Assembly (NCBI GenBank): GCA_937876315.1
Contig: CALEHQ010000013.1
Location: forward strand, 1-64,000
Length of the DNA: 64,000 nucleotides
Direction of reading: 5' to 3'
Source: an uncultured Actinomycetes bacterium
Lineage (GTDB): Bacteria; Actinomycetota; Acidimicrobiia; Acidimicrobiales; Acidimicrobilacustridaceae
Part shown: piece by piece, positions 43,394 to 51,836 of the stretch
Position numbering within the stretch: position 1 is the stretch's first letter
Layout: every line of letters begins with the position of its first letter
Notes under the pieces: model-generated
Told to the model about the DNA's origin: nothing
Databases searched by the model: none
What the model saw: the letters and a program-made list of their open reading frames with translations, nothing else
Translations under genes and position numbers: made by a program

Positions 43394-44377
43394 TTAGCTC
43401 TGAGGTAGCAATCCAATGTTTGTCCGGGCCCGTTCTAGAACGGGCCCGGCAATCGCTTGTGCCTTCTCGGCTCCGCTTGCGAGAATCGCGGCGGTTCCGG
43501 ATGGGTCTGCGGCAAGTTCGGCAAATCGCTCTTGAATGGGACGCAATGTCTCAACGACTGCCTCCGCAACGGCTGACTTCAAATCGCCATAGCGGGTGTA
43601 GGACTCGGCAAGTGTTTCCGGAGTGGTGCCGGTGCACGCACTGAGAATCGCTAAGAGATTCGAGACGCCAGGCTTTTCTGCCGTATCGAAGCGAACATCA
43701 GTTTCGGTGTCAGTGACGGCCCGTTTGATCTTCTTGGCAACAGCATCAAGATCTTCAAGGACGAGAATGGTGCCCTGCGGAGAATCCTCGGACTTCGACA
43801 TCTTTTTGGTTGGATGCTGAAGGTCCATGACGCGAGCGCCGACTTTGGCAATTGCGGCTTCAGGCACGATGAATGTGTCCCCATAGCGGCTGTTGAAACG
43901 AATCGCGAGGTCGCGAGACAGTTCGAGGTGTTGACGCTGATCGTCACCTACCGGCACGCGATCGGTGTCGTAGAGAAGGATGTCCGCAGCCATGAGGGCG
44001 GGATAGGTGAAAAGCCCCGCCGAAACGAACTCCGCTTGATCGCTTTTATCTTTGAACTGTGTCATGCGGCGAAGTTCGCCGAACGATGCGTTGCACTCCA
44101 TGAGCCACGAAAGCTCGGCGTGTTCCCGAACGTGGCTCTGTATGAAGAGTGTGGAGCGGGCTGGGTCGATGCCTATAGCTAAGAGAAGCTGCGCCAGTTC
44201 GAGGGTCCGAGTTCGAAGTTCAGCGGGGTCCTGGGGAACAGTGAGGGCGTGGAGATCAACCACGCAGAAGATGGTGTCCGCCTCATCCTGGTCGGAGACC
44301 CAATGGCGTAGGGCGCCCAAGAGGTTGCCGAGCTGGACCGGACCGGTGGGCTTGATGCCCGAGAAGACACGCGTCAT
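43394..44377 (-). CDS. trpS: Tryptophanyl-tRNA synthetase
   Basis: Class I synthetase of 327 residues charging tRNA-Trp. It opens VFSGIKPTGPVQLGNLLGALRHWV with the HIGH equivalent as QLGN. The KMSKS loop is at KKMSKSEDSP, and DRVPVGDDQRQHLELSRDLA is diagnostic. Its ATG is leaderless with TAGCAT upstream. The last codons contain a perfect 26-bp palindrome. It is divergent from scpA. Confidence 0.97.
   Translation of the reverse strand: MTRVFSGIKPTGPVQLGNLLGALRHWVSDQDEADTIFCVVDLHALTVPQDPAELRTRTLELAQLLLAIGIDPARSTLFIQSHVREHAELSWLMECNASFGELRRMTQFKDKSDQAEFVSAGLFTYPALMAADILLYDTDRVPVGDDQRQHLELSRDLAIRFNSRYGDTFIVPEAAIAKVGARVMDLQHPTKKMSKSEDSPQGTILVLEDLDAVAKKIKRAVTDTETDVRFDTAEKPGVSNLLAILSACTGTTPETLAESYTRYGDLKSAVAEAVVETLRPIQERFAELAADPSGTAAILASGAEKAQAIAGPVLERARTNIGLLPQS
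43424..43449. repeat. Perfect 26-bp palindrome at the 3' end of trpS
   Basis: Arms CCGGGCCCGTTCT and AGAACGGGCCCGG meet without a spacer. As RNA it folds into an 11-bp stem with a CTAG loop. It lies inside trpS, 30 nt before its stop, and 53 nt after the stop of the convergent 42252-43370 gene, so it could terminate that gene. Confidence 0.85.
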
Positions 44378-44385
44378 GGTCGCCG

Positions 44386-44391
44386 ATGCTA
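44386..44391 (-). promoter_or_regulatory. Predicted -10 box for trpS (leaderless)
   Basis: On the minus strand TAGCAT ends 8 nt before the trpS ATG; no Shine-Dalgarno sequence. Confidence 0.5.
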
Positions 44392-44447
44392 GAGGTCCCG
44401 GCGAAGGTTTCGGGAACGGAATGCACTTTGACCCCTTCAGACGCCTC

Positions 44448-44453
44448 TATCGT
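44448..44453 (+). promoter_or_regulatory. Predicted -10 box for scpA (leaderless)
   Basis: TATCGT ends 6 nt before GTG 44460, supporting that start for scpA. Confidence 0.45.
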
Positions 44454-44459
44454 GAGACC

Positions 44460-45239
44460 GTGCCATACGAGGTCCAGACATCAGTCTTTGAGGGTCCCTT
44501 CGACCTTCTGCTCCACCTGATCCTTCGGGAACAGGTGGACCTCTACGAGATCTCTCTCGCACGAATCGTCGACGCCTATCTCGTAGAGATTGAAAAGCTG
44601 GAACATCTCGATTTGGAGATCACTACCGAGTTCCTGCTGATCGCAGCCACGCTTGTCGAACTCAAGTGCAAGCGTCTTCTGCCCGAGGACGCTGACATCG
44701 ACCTCGACGACGAGTTCTCACTCTGGGAAGAGCGCGACCTCCTCATTGCTCGTTTGCTCGACTGTAAGACGTTCAAGGACGCAGCCCACGTTCTCTCCGA
44801 CCTTTTCGATAACGCTGCGATGTGTGTGCCCCGTCGCGCTGGTCTCGATGAGCGCTACTTGGAACTTGCCCCAGACCTGCTCGAAGGTGTCGACATCGAC
44901 GACGTTCGTGCGGCGTACGTCAGAGCAATGACACCCAAACCAGTTCCTGTTGTGAATGTTGAGCACATTCACAGCGTTCGTGTGAGTGTGGGCGAAGCAG
45001 TCGAGGAACTTATCGACGAGCTTCCGCGTTTCGGACGGGTGTCGTTCCGTCGCCTTACCGAGACACTTGTCGAGCGGCTCGAAATCGTTGTTCGTTTTCT
45101 TGCGGTACTGGAATTGTTTAAGCAGGGATTCATCGAGCTCGATCAGCCGTCAGCATTTGGCGACATCGAAATCATTTGGGTCGGATCCCCGGCCATTGGT
45201 GTGGCGGACCTCGCCGACATCGACAACTACGACGGCTAA
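44460..45239 (+). CDS. scpA: Segregation and condensation protein A
   Basis: Kleisin subunit bridging SMC heads; 259 residues from GTG 44460 (MPYEVQTSVFEGPFDLLLHLI, the usual ScpA N-terminus). Other motifs are DLEITTEFLLIAATLVELKCKRLLP (split) and the C-terminal winged helix. The frame is open far upstream into trpS, but that part is antisense trpS sequence. ATG 44421 is an alternative start. scpB follows 9 nt later, then rluB: the conserved scpA-scpB-rluB order. Confidence 0.94.
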   Translation: MPYEVQTSVFEGPFDLLLHLILREQVDLYEISLARIVDAYLVEIEKLEHLDLEITTEFLLIAATLVELKCKRLLPEDADIDLDDEFSLWEERDLLIARLLDCKTFKDAAHVLSDLFDNAAMCVPRRAGLDERYLELAPDLLEGVDIDDVRAAYVRAMTPKPVPVVNVEHIHSVRVSVGEAVEELIDELPRFGRVSFRRLTETLVERLEIVVRFLAVLELFKQGFIELDQPSAFGDIEIIWVGSPAIGVADLADIDNYDG

Positions 45240-45248
45240 GGGTTTCTC

Positions 45249-45911
45249 ATGTCTGCCGATATCAAAAGAGCACTTGAAGCGATCATCATGGTTGCCGACA
45301 CGCCTGTGCAGACCGACATGCTGGCGCAGTTGACGGGATTGCCGACTGAGCGAGTTGAGACAATCCTTGTTGAGCTTGGTGCGGAATATGCAAGCGATGA
45401 GCGAGGCTTCCAACTTGTACGCGTAGCCGGTGGTTGGCGTTATCAGAGCCACCCCGATCAAGCGCCTTATATCGAACAGTTCGTTCTCGAAGGCCAGTCG
45501 GCGAAGTTGTCGGCTGCCGCGCTTGAGACGTTGGCGATTGTTGCCTACAAGCAGCCGATTAGCCGAGCGCAGATCGCTTCGATTCGTGGGGTCGGAGTCG
45601 ATAGCGTGGTGCGTACTCTCGAGCAGCGTGGCTACATCGGCGAGGTTGCTCGCGACCCTGGTCCCGGTCAGGCCGTCATGTTTGGAACGACGCCAGAATT
45701 TCTCATGAAGATGGGTCTCGACTCCCTTTCACAGTTGCCGTCGATTGCTGATTTCGTACCGGGTGCCGACGTCGTTGAGGCACTTGAAATGGGTCTCCGC
45801 GTTGACTCGGCCGCCGAAGAGCTCGTGAATTCTGTTTCTGAGAGCGACGATTCGGGCGATGGCATTCGACCTTCGTTGGGCGATTTGCTCGACGGGGACG
45901 GCTCGGTGTGA
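45249..45911 (+). CDS. scpB: Segregation and condensation protein B
   Basis: Binds ScpA in the SMC condensin complex; 220 residues. Two winged-helix domains are recognisable: IKRALEAIIMVADTPVQTDMLAQLTGL and LSAAALETLAIVAYKQPISRAQIASIRGV (split), with RGYIGEVARDPGPGQAVMFGTTPEFL near the end. The acidic C-terminal tail is variable in the family. The stop overlaps the rluB GTG by 4 nt. Confidence 0.96.
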   Translation: MSADIKRALEAIIMVADTPVQTDMLAQLTGLPTERVETILVELGAEYASDERGFQLVRVAGGWRYQSHPDQAPYIEQFVLEGQSAKLSAAALETLAIVAYKQPISRAQIASIRGVGVDSVVRTLEQRGYIGEVARDPGPGQAVMFGTTPEFLMKMGLDSLSQLPSIADFVPGADVVEALEMGLRVDSAAEELVNSVSESDDSGDGIRPSLGDLLDGDGSV

Positions 45912-46657
45912 CCGACGAGGAACGAACGGGGGAGCGCCTTCAGAAGGTGCTGGCCCGCATCGGTATCGGAAGTCGGAGAGTTTGCGAGGACCTCATCGCT
46001 GAAGGCCGAGTGACGGTCAATGGCGAAGTCGCTGAATTGGGTCGTCGAGTCACTGCTGAGTCCGACGAGGTTGCAGTCAATGGCGTCATCATCGGGGTTC
46101 GTCCGGGGCTCGTTCACGTACTTCTGAATAAGCCAACTGGTGTGGTGACCACCGCTGACGATCCCCAAGGACGTCCAACAGTTCTCGAACTCGTACCCGA
46201 AGATCCGCGCGTCTTTCCCGTTGGTCGTCTCGACATGGAGACAGAGGGTCTCTTGCTACTCACCAACGATGGTGATCTTGCCCACAGGCTGACGCATCCC
46301 TCCTTTGGCGTAGAGAAGGAGTACATCGCCCACGTCGAAGGCGAACCGACCCGGGGCGAACTTCGCATGCTTCGCGAGGGAGTCATGCTCGAAGACGGAA
46401 TTACCGCACCAGCGAAGGCAGCTCTTGTCGGTCCGGGGATTCTTCGTATAACGATTCACGAGGGTCGAAATCGCCAGATTCGTCGGATGTGCGAGGCCAT
46501 CGAGCATCCGGTGAAACGCCTCATTCGCACCCGTATTGGCCCTCTGGCTGATCGAAAACTCAAGCCAGGGCAATGGCGCCCATTGACGGGCGAGGAACTT
46601 CGTTCTCTAGAGCGTGCCGCGGTTGCCCGTTCGAATGAATCTCCCTCGGCTCGTTGA
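45908..46657 (+). CDS. rluB: 23S/16S rRNA pseudouridine synthase, RluB/RsuA family
   Basis: Pseudouridine synthase of 249 residues. N-terminal S4 RNA-binding domain (RLQKVLARIGIGSRRVCEDLIAEGRVTVNG, split). The catalytic motif is GRLDMETEGLLLLTNDG, with the aspartate in GRLD. HEGRNRQIRRMCEAIEHPVKRL is the conserved C-terminal motif (split). GTG start overlaps scpB; the scp linkage supports RluB. Confidence 0.94.
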   Translation: MTDEERTGERLQKVLARIGIGSRRVCEDLIAEGRVTVNGEVAELGRRVTAESDEVAVNGVIIGVRPGLVHVLLNKPTGVVTTADDPQGRPTVLELVPEDPRVFPVGRLDMETEGLLLLTNDGDLAHRLTHPSFGVEKEYIAHVEGEPTRGELRMLREGVMLEDGITAPAKAALVGPGILRITIHEGRNRQIRRMCEAIEHPVKRLIRTRIGPLADRKLKPGQWRPLTGEELRSLERAAVARSNESPSAR

Positions 46658-46668
46658 CCTCACCGTTC

Positions 46669-46674
46669 TAGGAT
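46669..46674 (+). promoter_or_regulatory. Predicted -10 box for aroH (leaderless)
   Basis: TAGGAT ends 6 nt before GTG 46681; no Shine-Dalgarno sequence. It starts the aroH-tyrA-aroA-cmk-plsC unit. Confidence 0.5.
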
Positions 46675-46680
46675 CACATC

Positions 46681-47049
46681 GTGACTTCTGCTGTCCGAGC
46701 GCTTCGCGGCGCCACTACCATTGATGCTGATACCACCGACGATGTTCGATCTCGCACGATCGCGTTACTTGAACAAATGATCGAGCGCAATGGAGTCGAG
46801 CACGATGACATCATCAGTGTCCTTTTCACTGCGACCGACGACATCCATTCGATGTTCCCGGCCTCGGCCGCTCGAGATATTGGGTTCGGCGATATCCCGC
46901 TTATCTGTGCACGCGAGCTTGATATCGACGGGGCAACTCCATTCTGCATCCGTGTGCTGATGCATCTTTCAACATCCCGATCACGTTCTGAACTTCGTCA
47001 CGTCTACCTCGAAGGCGCGAGCGGACTACGCGACGATCTGCCGGAGTGA
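46681..47049 (+). CDS. aroH: Chorismate mutase, AroH type
   Basis: Monofunctional trimeric chorismate mutase of 122 residues converting chorismate to prephenate. Motifs are VRALRGATTIDADT (active-site Arg), ISVLFTATDDIHSMFPASAAR and the RVLMHL segment with the catalytic arginine. The next gene, tyrA, uses its product. GTG start with a leaderless -10. Confidence 0.94.
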   Translation: MTSAVRALRGATTIDADTTDDVRSRTIALLEQMIERNGVEHDDIISVLFTATDDIHSMFPASAARDIGFGDIPLICARELDIDGATPFCIRVLMHLSTSRSRSELRHVYLEGASGLRDDLPE

Positions 47050-47054
47050 GCGCT

Positions 47055-48152
47055 ATGGCTCCGGTATCAGAGAAGCGCACCGTGTTAATTGTTGGCGTCG
47101 GTCTCATTGGCGGGTCGGTTGGACTCTGCCTGCGTGAGGCGGGCTGGAATGTGCTCGGACGCGACCGATCTACCTCTTGTCTTGAGCGGGCCCTTGCAGT
47201 CGGGGCAATCGATTCGATTGCCCCCGCGGGCTTTCTCGATGATGTCGATCTCACGTTTGTGGCCACGCCCGTTGGTGCGATCGCAAATGAGGTCGAAGTT
47301 GCACTGCGAGATACAACTGGTTTCGTCACCGACGTTGGAAGCGTGAAGACACCGCTACTCCAGCTAATGGAGAACCCGAGGTTTATTGGTGGCCACCCGA
47401 TGGCGGGTTCAGAGCAGGAAGGTGTCGACGGTTCGAGATCGGATCTCTTCGAAGGGCGCACCTGGGTGCTCACTCCCATAGAGACGACGGATGACGAAAC
47501 GCTCGCAACAGTACGCAGCATCGTCTCGGGGTTCGGGGCTGAGGTCGTGTCATTGCCGCCAGCTCAACACGACTCGATGGTGGCAATCGTTTCTCATGTA
47601 CCGCATCTAACGGCGGCAAGTCTCATGGGCCTCGCCGACGAGCGATCAATCGAGCACCGAAGCCTTATGCGTCTGGCTGCGGGTGGTTTCCGGGATATGA
47701 CTCGTATCGCCGCAAGCCATCCAGGTATCTGGCCAGACATCTGCAATGAGAATCGAGAAGCGATTGTCACCGAACTCGATCGACTTGTATCGGCACTTTC
47801 TTCAGTTCGTTCAATTGTTGCTGATGGCGATCGCGACGCACTCGTTTCGATTCTCGAGCGAGCAAGGTCAGCACGGCTTGCGCTGCCTGCTCGATTCGCT
47901 CGTGCCGAAGATCTCGCAGAGCTGCGTATCCCCGTTGCTGATCAGAAGGGTGCTCTCGCTGGCATCACTATGATCGCGACGGAACTCGACGTAAGTATCG
48001 CTGACATCGAAATCGCTCACTCGGTTGAGGGCGATGAGGGAGTTGTCATCATCCTCGTCGAGGCCGCAAATGGCGCAATCCTTCGCGACGGCCTGACCGC
48101 TCGCGGTTACAAAGCTGTGTTGCGTTCACTGGACGGATCAGAAGAACGCTGA
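47055..48152 (+). CDS. tyrA: Prephenate dehydrogenase with ACT domain
   Basis: NAD(P)-dependent enzyme of tyrosine synthesis, 365 residues. The Rossmann motif VLIVGVGLIGGSVG is at the N-terminus, GGHPMAGSEQEGVDGS carries the catalytic histidine region, and the C-terminal ~70 residues form an ACT regulatory domain (LRIPVADQKGALAGITMIATE, split), hinting at tyrosine feedback. ATG 47055 has GGAG 8 nt upstream; GTG 47046 would overlap aroH by 4 nt. Its TGA shares a base with the aroA ATG. Confidence 0.94.
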   Translation: MAPVSEKRTVLIVGVGLIGGSVGLCLREAGWNVLGRDRSTSCLERALAVGAIDSIAPAGFLDDVDLTFVATPVGAIANEVEVALRDTTGFVTDVGSVKTPLLQLMENPRFIGGHPMAGSEQEGVDGSRSDLFEGRTWVLTPIETTDDETLATVRSIVSGFGAEVVSLPPAQHDSMVAIVSHVPHLTAASLMGLADERSIEHRSLMRLAAGGFRDMTRIAASHPGIWPDICNENREAIVTELDRLVSALSSVRSIVADGDRDALVSILERARSARLALPARFARAEDLAELRIPVADQKGALAGITMIATELDVSIADIEIAHSVEGDEGVVIILVEAANGAILRDGLTARGYKAVLRSLDGSEER

Positions 48153-49447
48153 TGGTTGAGGTCCTCGAGATCACCCCATTCGGCGGTCCCATTGACGCTG
48201 TTGTCATTCCACCTGGATCGAAGAGCATCACGAATCGAGCACTCCTTGCGGCCGCGCTTGCGACCGGAACGAGCACTCTTCGTGGAGCTCTCTTCGCTGA
48301 TGACACCGAGGCAATGATCGATTGCGTTCGGTCGCTCGGCGCTGTCGTGTTGCTGTCCGAGAACGCAACCACCGTTTCGGTGACCGGTATTGGTGGGGAT
48401 CTCAGCGGTTCGAGTTCCTCGCGGTTTGCAAGGCAGTCGGGAACAACAGCCCGCTTTCTCGCCTCGGTTCTCGCGTTGGGCGACACACCGTTGCGGCTAG
48501 ATGCCGATGAGGCGATGCGGCGGCGGCCGATGAGCGATGTTTTCACTGCCATCGAACGTTTAGGGGTAACGGTTTCCTTCGAAGAAGGAGCAGGCCATTT
48601 GCCTGCAGTCATCAAGGGGCCGATTCAGCGGTCCGGAGAGATGCCGGTGGTCTCCATCGATGCATCTGTTTCCAGTCAGTTCACCTCTGGGCTGTTGCTC
48701 ACAGCTCCGTGTATGCCCGAAGGGCTGCAGATCCGTATCGACGGTGACGTCGTTTCGCGCCCGTATCTCGACATGACTATTGCGGTGATGGCTTCGTTCG
48801 GCGTCGTTGTTGAGCAGCCGGACGATCGAACATTTACGGTTCCGGCAGGTGGGTACCTCGCTCGGGATTACGACATTGAGCCCGATGCGTCCGCAGCCTC
48901 CTACTTTTTTGCCGCAGCAGCGGTATGCGGGGGCACCGTGCGAGTAGATGGACTCGGTTCACACTCTCTACAAGGAGATGTCGGCTTTGTAGATGTGCTT
49001 GCCGCAATGGGCGCCGAGGTCGTAGTCGACGAATCGTCGATCACCGTCACAGGTGCGGCGTTACATGGGGTGACGGTCGATTTCAGTCAGATTTCCGATA
49101 CAGCGCAGACCGTCGCAGCAGTGGCCGTTTTTGCTGAAGGTCCGACAACGATCTCCGGCATCGGATTCATCCGAAAGAAGGAGACCAACCGGATCGCCGC
49201 CGTTGTCTCCGAACTTCGTCGACTGGGCATTGATGCAACTGAGGATGATGATGGATTCACGGTGATCCCGGGTCCGATTGATCCGGCGACCGTTCAGACC
49301 TACGACGACCATCGAATGGCGATGAGCATGGCAGTAATCGGATACGCCAGTTCGGGCGTTTCAATCTCGGATCCAAACTGCGTGCGAAAGACATTTCCGA
49401 CATACTTCGACGAGATGGAACGAGTCCGCCCCGGAGGCCTGAAGTGA
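48152..49447 (+). CDS. aroA: 5-enolpyruvylshikimate-3-phosphate synthase
   Basis: Sixth step of the shikimate pathway; 431 residues. Substrate-binding motifs are IPPGSKSITNRALLAAAL, RQSGTTARFL (the LXNXGTAXR equivalent), DASVSSQFTSGLLL, the E/D region DIEPDASAASYFFAAAA and RKKETNRIAA. The C-terminal TYDDHRMAM is diagnostic. The GSGTTARF-type loop reads QSGTTARF rather than NAGTAMRP. It overlaps tyrA and cmk. Confidence 0.97.
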   Translation: MVEVLEITPFGGPIDAVVIPPGSKSITNRALLAAALATGTSTLRGALFADDTEAMIDCVRSLGAVVLLSENATTVSVTGIGGDLSGSSSSRFARQSGTTARFLASVLALGDTPLRLDADEAMRRRPMSDVFTAIERLGVTVSFEEGAGHLPAVIKGPIQRSGEMPVVSIDASVSSQFTSGLLLTAPCMPEGLQIRIDGDVVSRPYLDMTIAVMASFGVVVEQPDDRTFTVPAGGYLARDYDIEPDASAASYFFAAAAVCGGTVRVDGLGSHSLQGDVGFVDVLAAMGAEVVVDESSITVTGAALHGVTVDFSQISDTAQTVAAVAVFAEGPTTISGIGFIRKKETNRIAAVVSELRRLGIDATEDDDGFTVIPGPIDPATVQTYDDHRMAMSMAVIGYASSGVSISDPNCVRKTFPTYFDEMERVRPGGLK

Positions 49448-50091
49448 CCGAACAACCATTGGTAATCGCAATCGACGGTCCCGCCGGATCAGGAAAATCG
49501 ACCGTGGCAAAGGCCGTCGCAATTCGACTGGGACTGGACTATCTCGACACCGGTGCGATGTATCGCTCTGTTACCTTTGCCGCGTTACGCGGTGGTGTCG
49601 ACCCTGAGGATGCCGAGGTTGTGGGAAACCTGGCCCGCAATATCGAACTCGAGGTGGATCCAACTGGCCCGGTCGTTGTTGATGGTGTCGACGCGACCAT
49701 CGAGATTCGAGGACCCGAGGTCACTCGCGCCGTCAGCATCGTTGCCGCAAACCCAACCGTACGAACCGAGATGCGGGCGCGACAGCGTCAATGGGTCGCC
49801 AAGCGCGGTGGTGGCGTGATGGAGGGACGCGATATCGGAACCGTTGTATTCCCCGACGCGAGACTCAAGGTTTACCTCGACGCAAGTCCGGAGGTTCGAG
49901 CTGCTCGTCGCTCGAAGGAAGTATCTGATCTTTCCTACGAGACAGTCGCTACCGATCTTGCTCGGCGTGATGCCCTCGATCAGAACCGAACCCATGACCC
50001 ATTGCGTACCGCCGATGATGCAGTCGTCATCGATACGAGCGATCTGTCTGTTGACCAGATCGTTGACGCAATCATGGAATACATGCCGTGA
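49444..50091 (+). CDS. cmk: Cytidylate kinase
   Basis: Phosphorylates CMP/dCMP; 215 residues. P-loop IDGPAGSGKSTVAKAVA near residues 10-26, then LDYLDTGAMYRSVTFAAL and EGRDIGTVVFPDARLKVYLDASPEVRA (split), all typical. GTG start overlaps aroA by 4 nt. The aroA-cmk-plsC order is widespread, with der a few genes on. Confidence 0.97.
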   Translation: MTEQPLVIAIDGPAGSGKSTVAKAVAIRLGLDYLDTGAMYRSVTFAALRGGVDPEDAEVVGNLARNIELEVDPTGPVVVDGVDATIEIRGPEVTRAVSIVAANPTVRTEMRARQRQWVAKRGGGVMEGRDIGTVVFPDARLKVYLDASPEVRAARRSKEVSDLSYETVATDLARRDALDQNRTHDPLRTADDAVVIDTSDLSVDQIVDAIMEYMP

Positions 50092-50801
50092 GTCGTCGCG
50101 AGATCTACATCCCTGAAGGACATGACAACGGGGAAGCGCTGACTCTTGCGCAGAAAGCAATGCACCATATGGTGCGACTCCTCCTTGAGATCGTTACCCG
50201 TCTCTATTTCAGGCTTGAAGTACACGGACGCGAGAACATCCCGAAGAAGGGGCCATTCATCGTTTCGCCGATCCACCGTTCCTATCTCGATACTCCCGTT
50301 ATTGGCGCGGCGATTTGGCGGTTGATGCGCTACATGGGCGCAGAGAAGATGTGGACGAACAAGCAACTGGGCTGGTTTCTGACGGCCATGGGCGGGTTCC
50401 CTGTTCAGCGAGGCGCGGCGGATCGTGATGCCTTGAAGGCTGCGTTGACCGTCATCGAACGGGGAGAGCCCTTGGTGATGTTCCCGGAAGGCACTCGCCA
50501 GTCCGGTCCTCTGGTCCAAGAAATGTTCGACGGGCCGGCCTACGTCGCTTGTCGAACCGGGGTTGCAATTATTCCGGTAGGTCTCGGAGGAACCGAGCGA
50601 GCCATGCCGAAGGGCAAGAAATTCATCCGACCCGTGAAAATGGTGGTCGTCATTGGCGAGGCAATTGTGCCGCCTCCTAAGAAAGAGAGTGGTCGAGTTT
50701 CTCGAAACGGAGTCCGCGACATGACGGCTCTACTGGGAGCGAGAATTCAAGATCTTTTCGACGAAGCGCAACTTCGAGCTGGCTCACCGAATCAACATTG
50801 A
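50088..50801 (+). CDS. plsC: 1-acyl-sn-glycerol-3-phosphate acyltransferase
   Basis: PlsC-family membrane-associated acyltransferase of 237 residues making phosphatidic acid. Catalytic HX4D is HRSYLD (in IVSPIHRSYLDTPV), followed by GGFPVQRGAADRDAL and the glycerol-phosphate-binding FPEGTRQSG. GTG start overlaps cmk. It ends 13 nt before a convergent HD gene; a small GAGC-GAAA-GCTC hairpin sits in the gap. Confidence 0.92.
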   Translation: MSRREIYIPEGHDNGEALTLAQKAMHHMVRLLLEIVTRLYFRLEVHGRENIPKKGPFIVSPIHRSYLDTPVIGAAIWRLMRYMGAEKMWTNKQLGWFLTAMGGFPVQRGAADRDALKAALTVIERGEPLVMFPEGTRQSGPLVQEMFDGPAYVACRTGVAIIPVGLGGTERAMPKGKKFIRPVKMVVVIGEAIVPPPKKESGRVSRNGVRDMTALLGARIQDLFDEAQLRAGSPNQH

Positions 50802-50814
50802 ACTGAGCGAAAGC

Positions 50815-51369
50815 TCAAAGTGACATGTCGCCGGTGAGTTTGCGAACGAGAGGTTCGAAATGCGACAGCGGCAGAGTGTCGTACTCGGTATCGAATGCGA
50901 TTTGATCCCACTCGTCAGCAAATCTTGCAGCCAGGTCGAACTGTTCGGTGGTGAGTTCCTCACGATGCTTCTCACGGGCATCGGGATCTGCACCGAAATG
51001 CTGGTAGTAGTGCTTCCCCTGGAAATCTTGATGGACGCGAATCATTTGGTAAACGTCGTCGCGTACGTATGGCTTGATCATCTCAGCAGCGATGGCGCCG
51101 TGATTTGGGACGGTGATTGCCTTACCGGCATCGTGCATGAGTGAGGCAAACACAACTTCCTCATCGGCACCGGCACGTTCGGCGAGGGTGGCGGTCTGGA
51201 GACAGTGGGTTAGTTGGTCGGCGTTGAAGCCATCGGTGATCTCGCCGAGCGACTCAAGGAGCATGAGCATTCGGTCAGCGACTCGCCCTTGATTCAGCGC
51301 GTGTTGGGCTCCGATGTGTAGCCACTGTTCCTGAGTGGATTCGTCCATGCGGGTGAATGAAGTAGCCAT
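50815..51369 (-). CDS. HD-domain protein (PhnZ-like arrangement)
   Basis: A 184-residue HD-domain protein. The histidine/aspartate ligands are in LTHCLQTATLAERAGADEEVV, SLMHDAGK (HD), PNHGAIAAEMI and IRVHQDFQGKHYYQHFG. The extra histidines and helical spacing resemble the PhnZ/MIOX-like mixed-valent di-iron oxygenase group more than phosphohydrolases, but this is inference. No phosphonate genes are nearby. Confidence 0.75.
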   Translation of the reverse strand: MATSFTRMDESTQEQWLHIGAQHALNQGRVADRMLMLLESLGEITDGFNADQLTHCLQTATLAERAGADEEVVFASLMHDAGKAITVPNHGAIAAEMIKPYVRDDVYQMIRVHQDFQGKHYYQHFGADPDAREKHREELTTEQFDLAARFADEWDQIAFDTEYDTLPLSHFEPLVRKLTGDMSL

Positions 51370-51409
51370 GGCCTAAGTCTGCCCTCTCCGAGCCATCTCT
51401 TGCTGAATT

Positions 51410-51823
51410 TTACGAAGGTGCAATTGAGAGCATGACGCCGAGGAGAACAGCGGCCAGCCCAGCAAACAGCGAAATGGCGCCGCCTGCAGCCAAGATCACC
51501 TTGGATTGAGCTCCAGCGTGGAACGCGGCGGCGATGCCGGTGGCGGCGACCATGAGGAGTTTCAGACCCAAGGTGGCATTCCATGCAGCCCCCCGTGAGC
51601 TTGGGGTTTCTTCCAAAAGACTCCAGATGCCAGTCATAAAGAGCACGCCAAAAGCGGACCACGCGATGAGGTTGAATCTCCGAGCAGCGGCTCTTGGCGC
51701 GTCGGGACCGATGTCACGTAGTACAGGCAACAGGCCTAGAAGCGTTAGCTGGCCTCCGACCCATACGGCGGCAGCGGTGATGTGGAGAAAGAGGCGAAAG
51801 GATTCAAGCGAAAGCGGAAGCAT
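51410..51823 (-). CDS. CopD-like four-helix membrane protein
   Basis: A 137-residue integral membrane protein with four hydrophobic segments, opening ESFRLFLHITAAAVWVGGQLTLLGLLP, then FNLIAWSAFGVLFMTGIW. The histidine in the first helix and WVGGQ resemble the CopD (copper resistance D) domain. No CopC domain or metal cluster is present. It lies 13 nt downstream of ispH on the same strand and is probably co-transcribed. Role unknown. Confidence 0.7.
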   Translation of the reverse strand: MLPLSLESFRLFLHITAAAVWVGGQLTLLGLLPVLRDIGPDAPRAAARRFNLIAWSAFGVLFMTGIWSLLEETPSSRGAAWNATLGLKLLMVAATGIAAAFHAGAQSKVILAAGGAISLFAGLAAVLLGVMLSIAPS

Positions 51824-51836
51824 TGGTCAGCGTCGC

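Noticed and set aside
44052-44459. N-terminal extension of scpA into trpS
   Set aside because: The extra residues are the complement of trpS; a -10 box and the family N-terminus point to GTG 44460.
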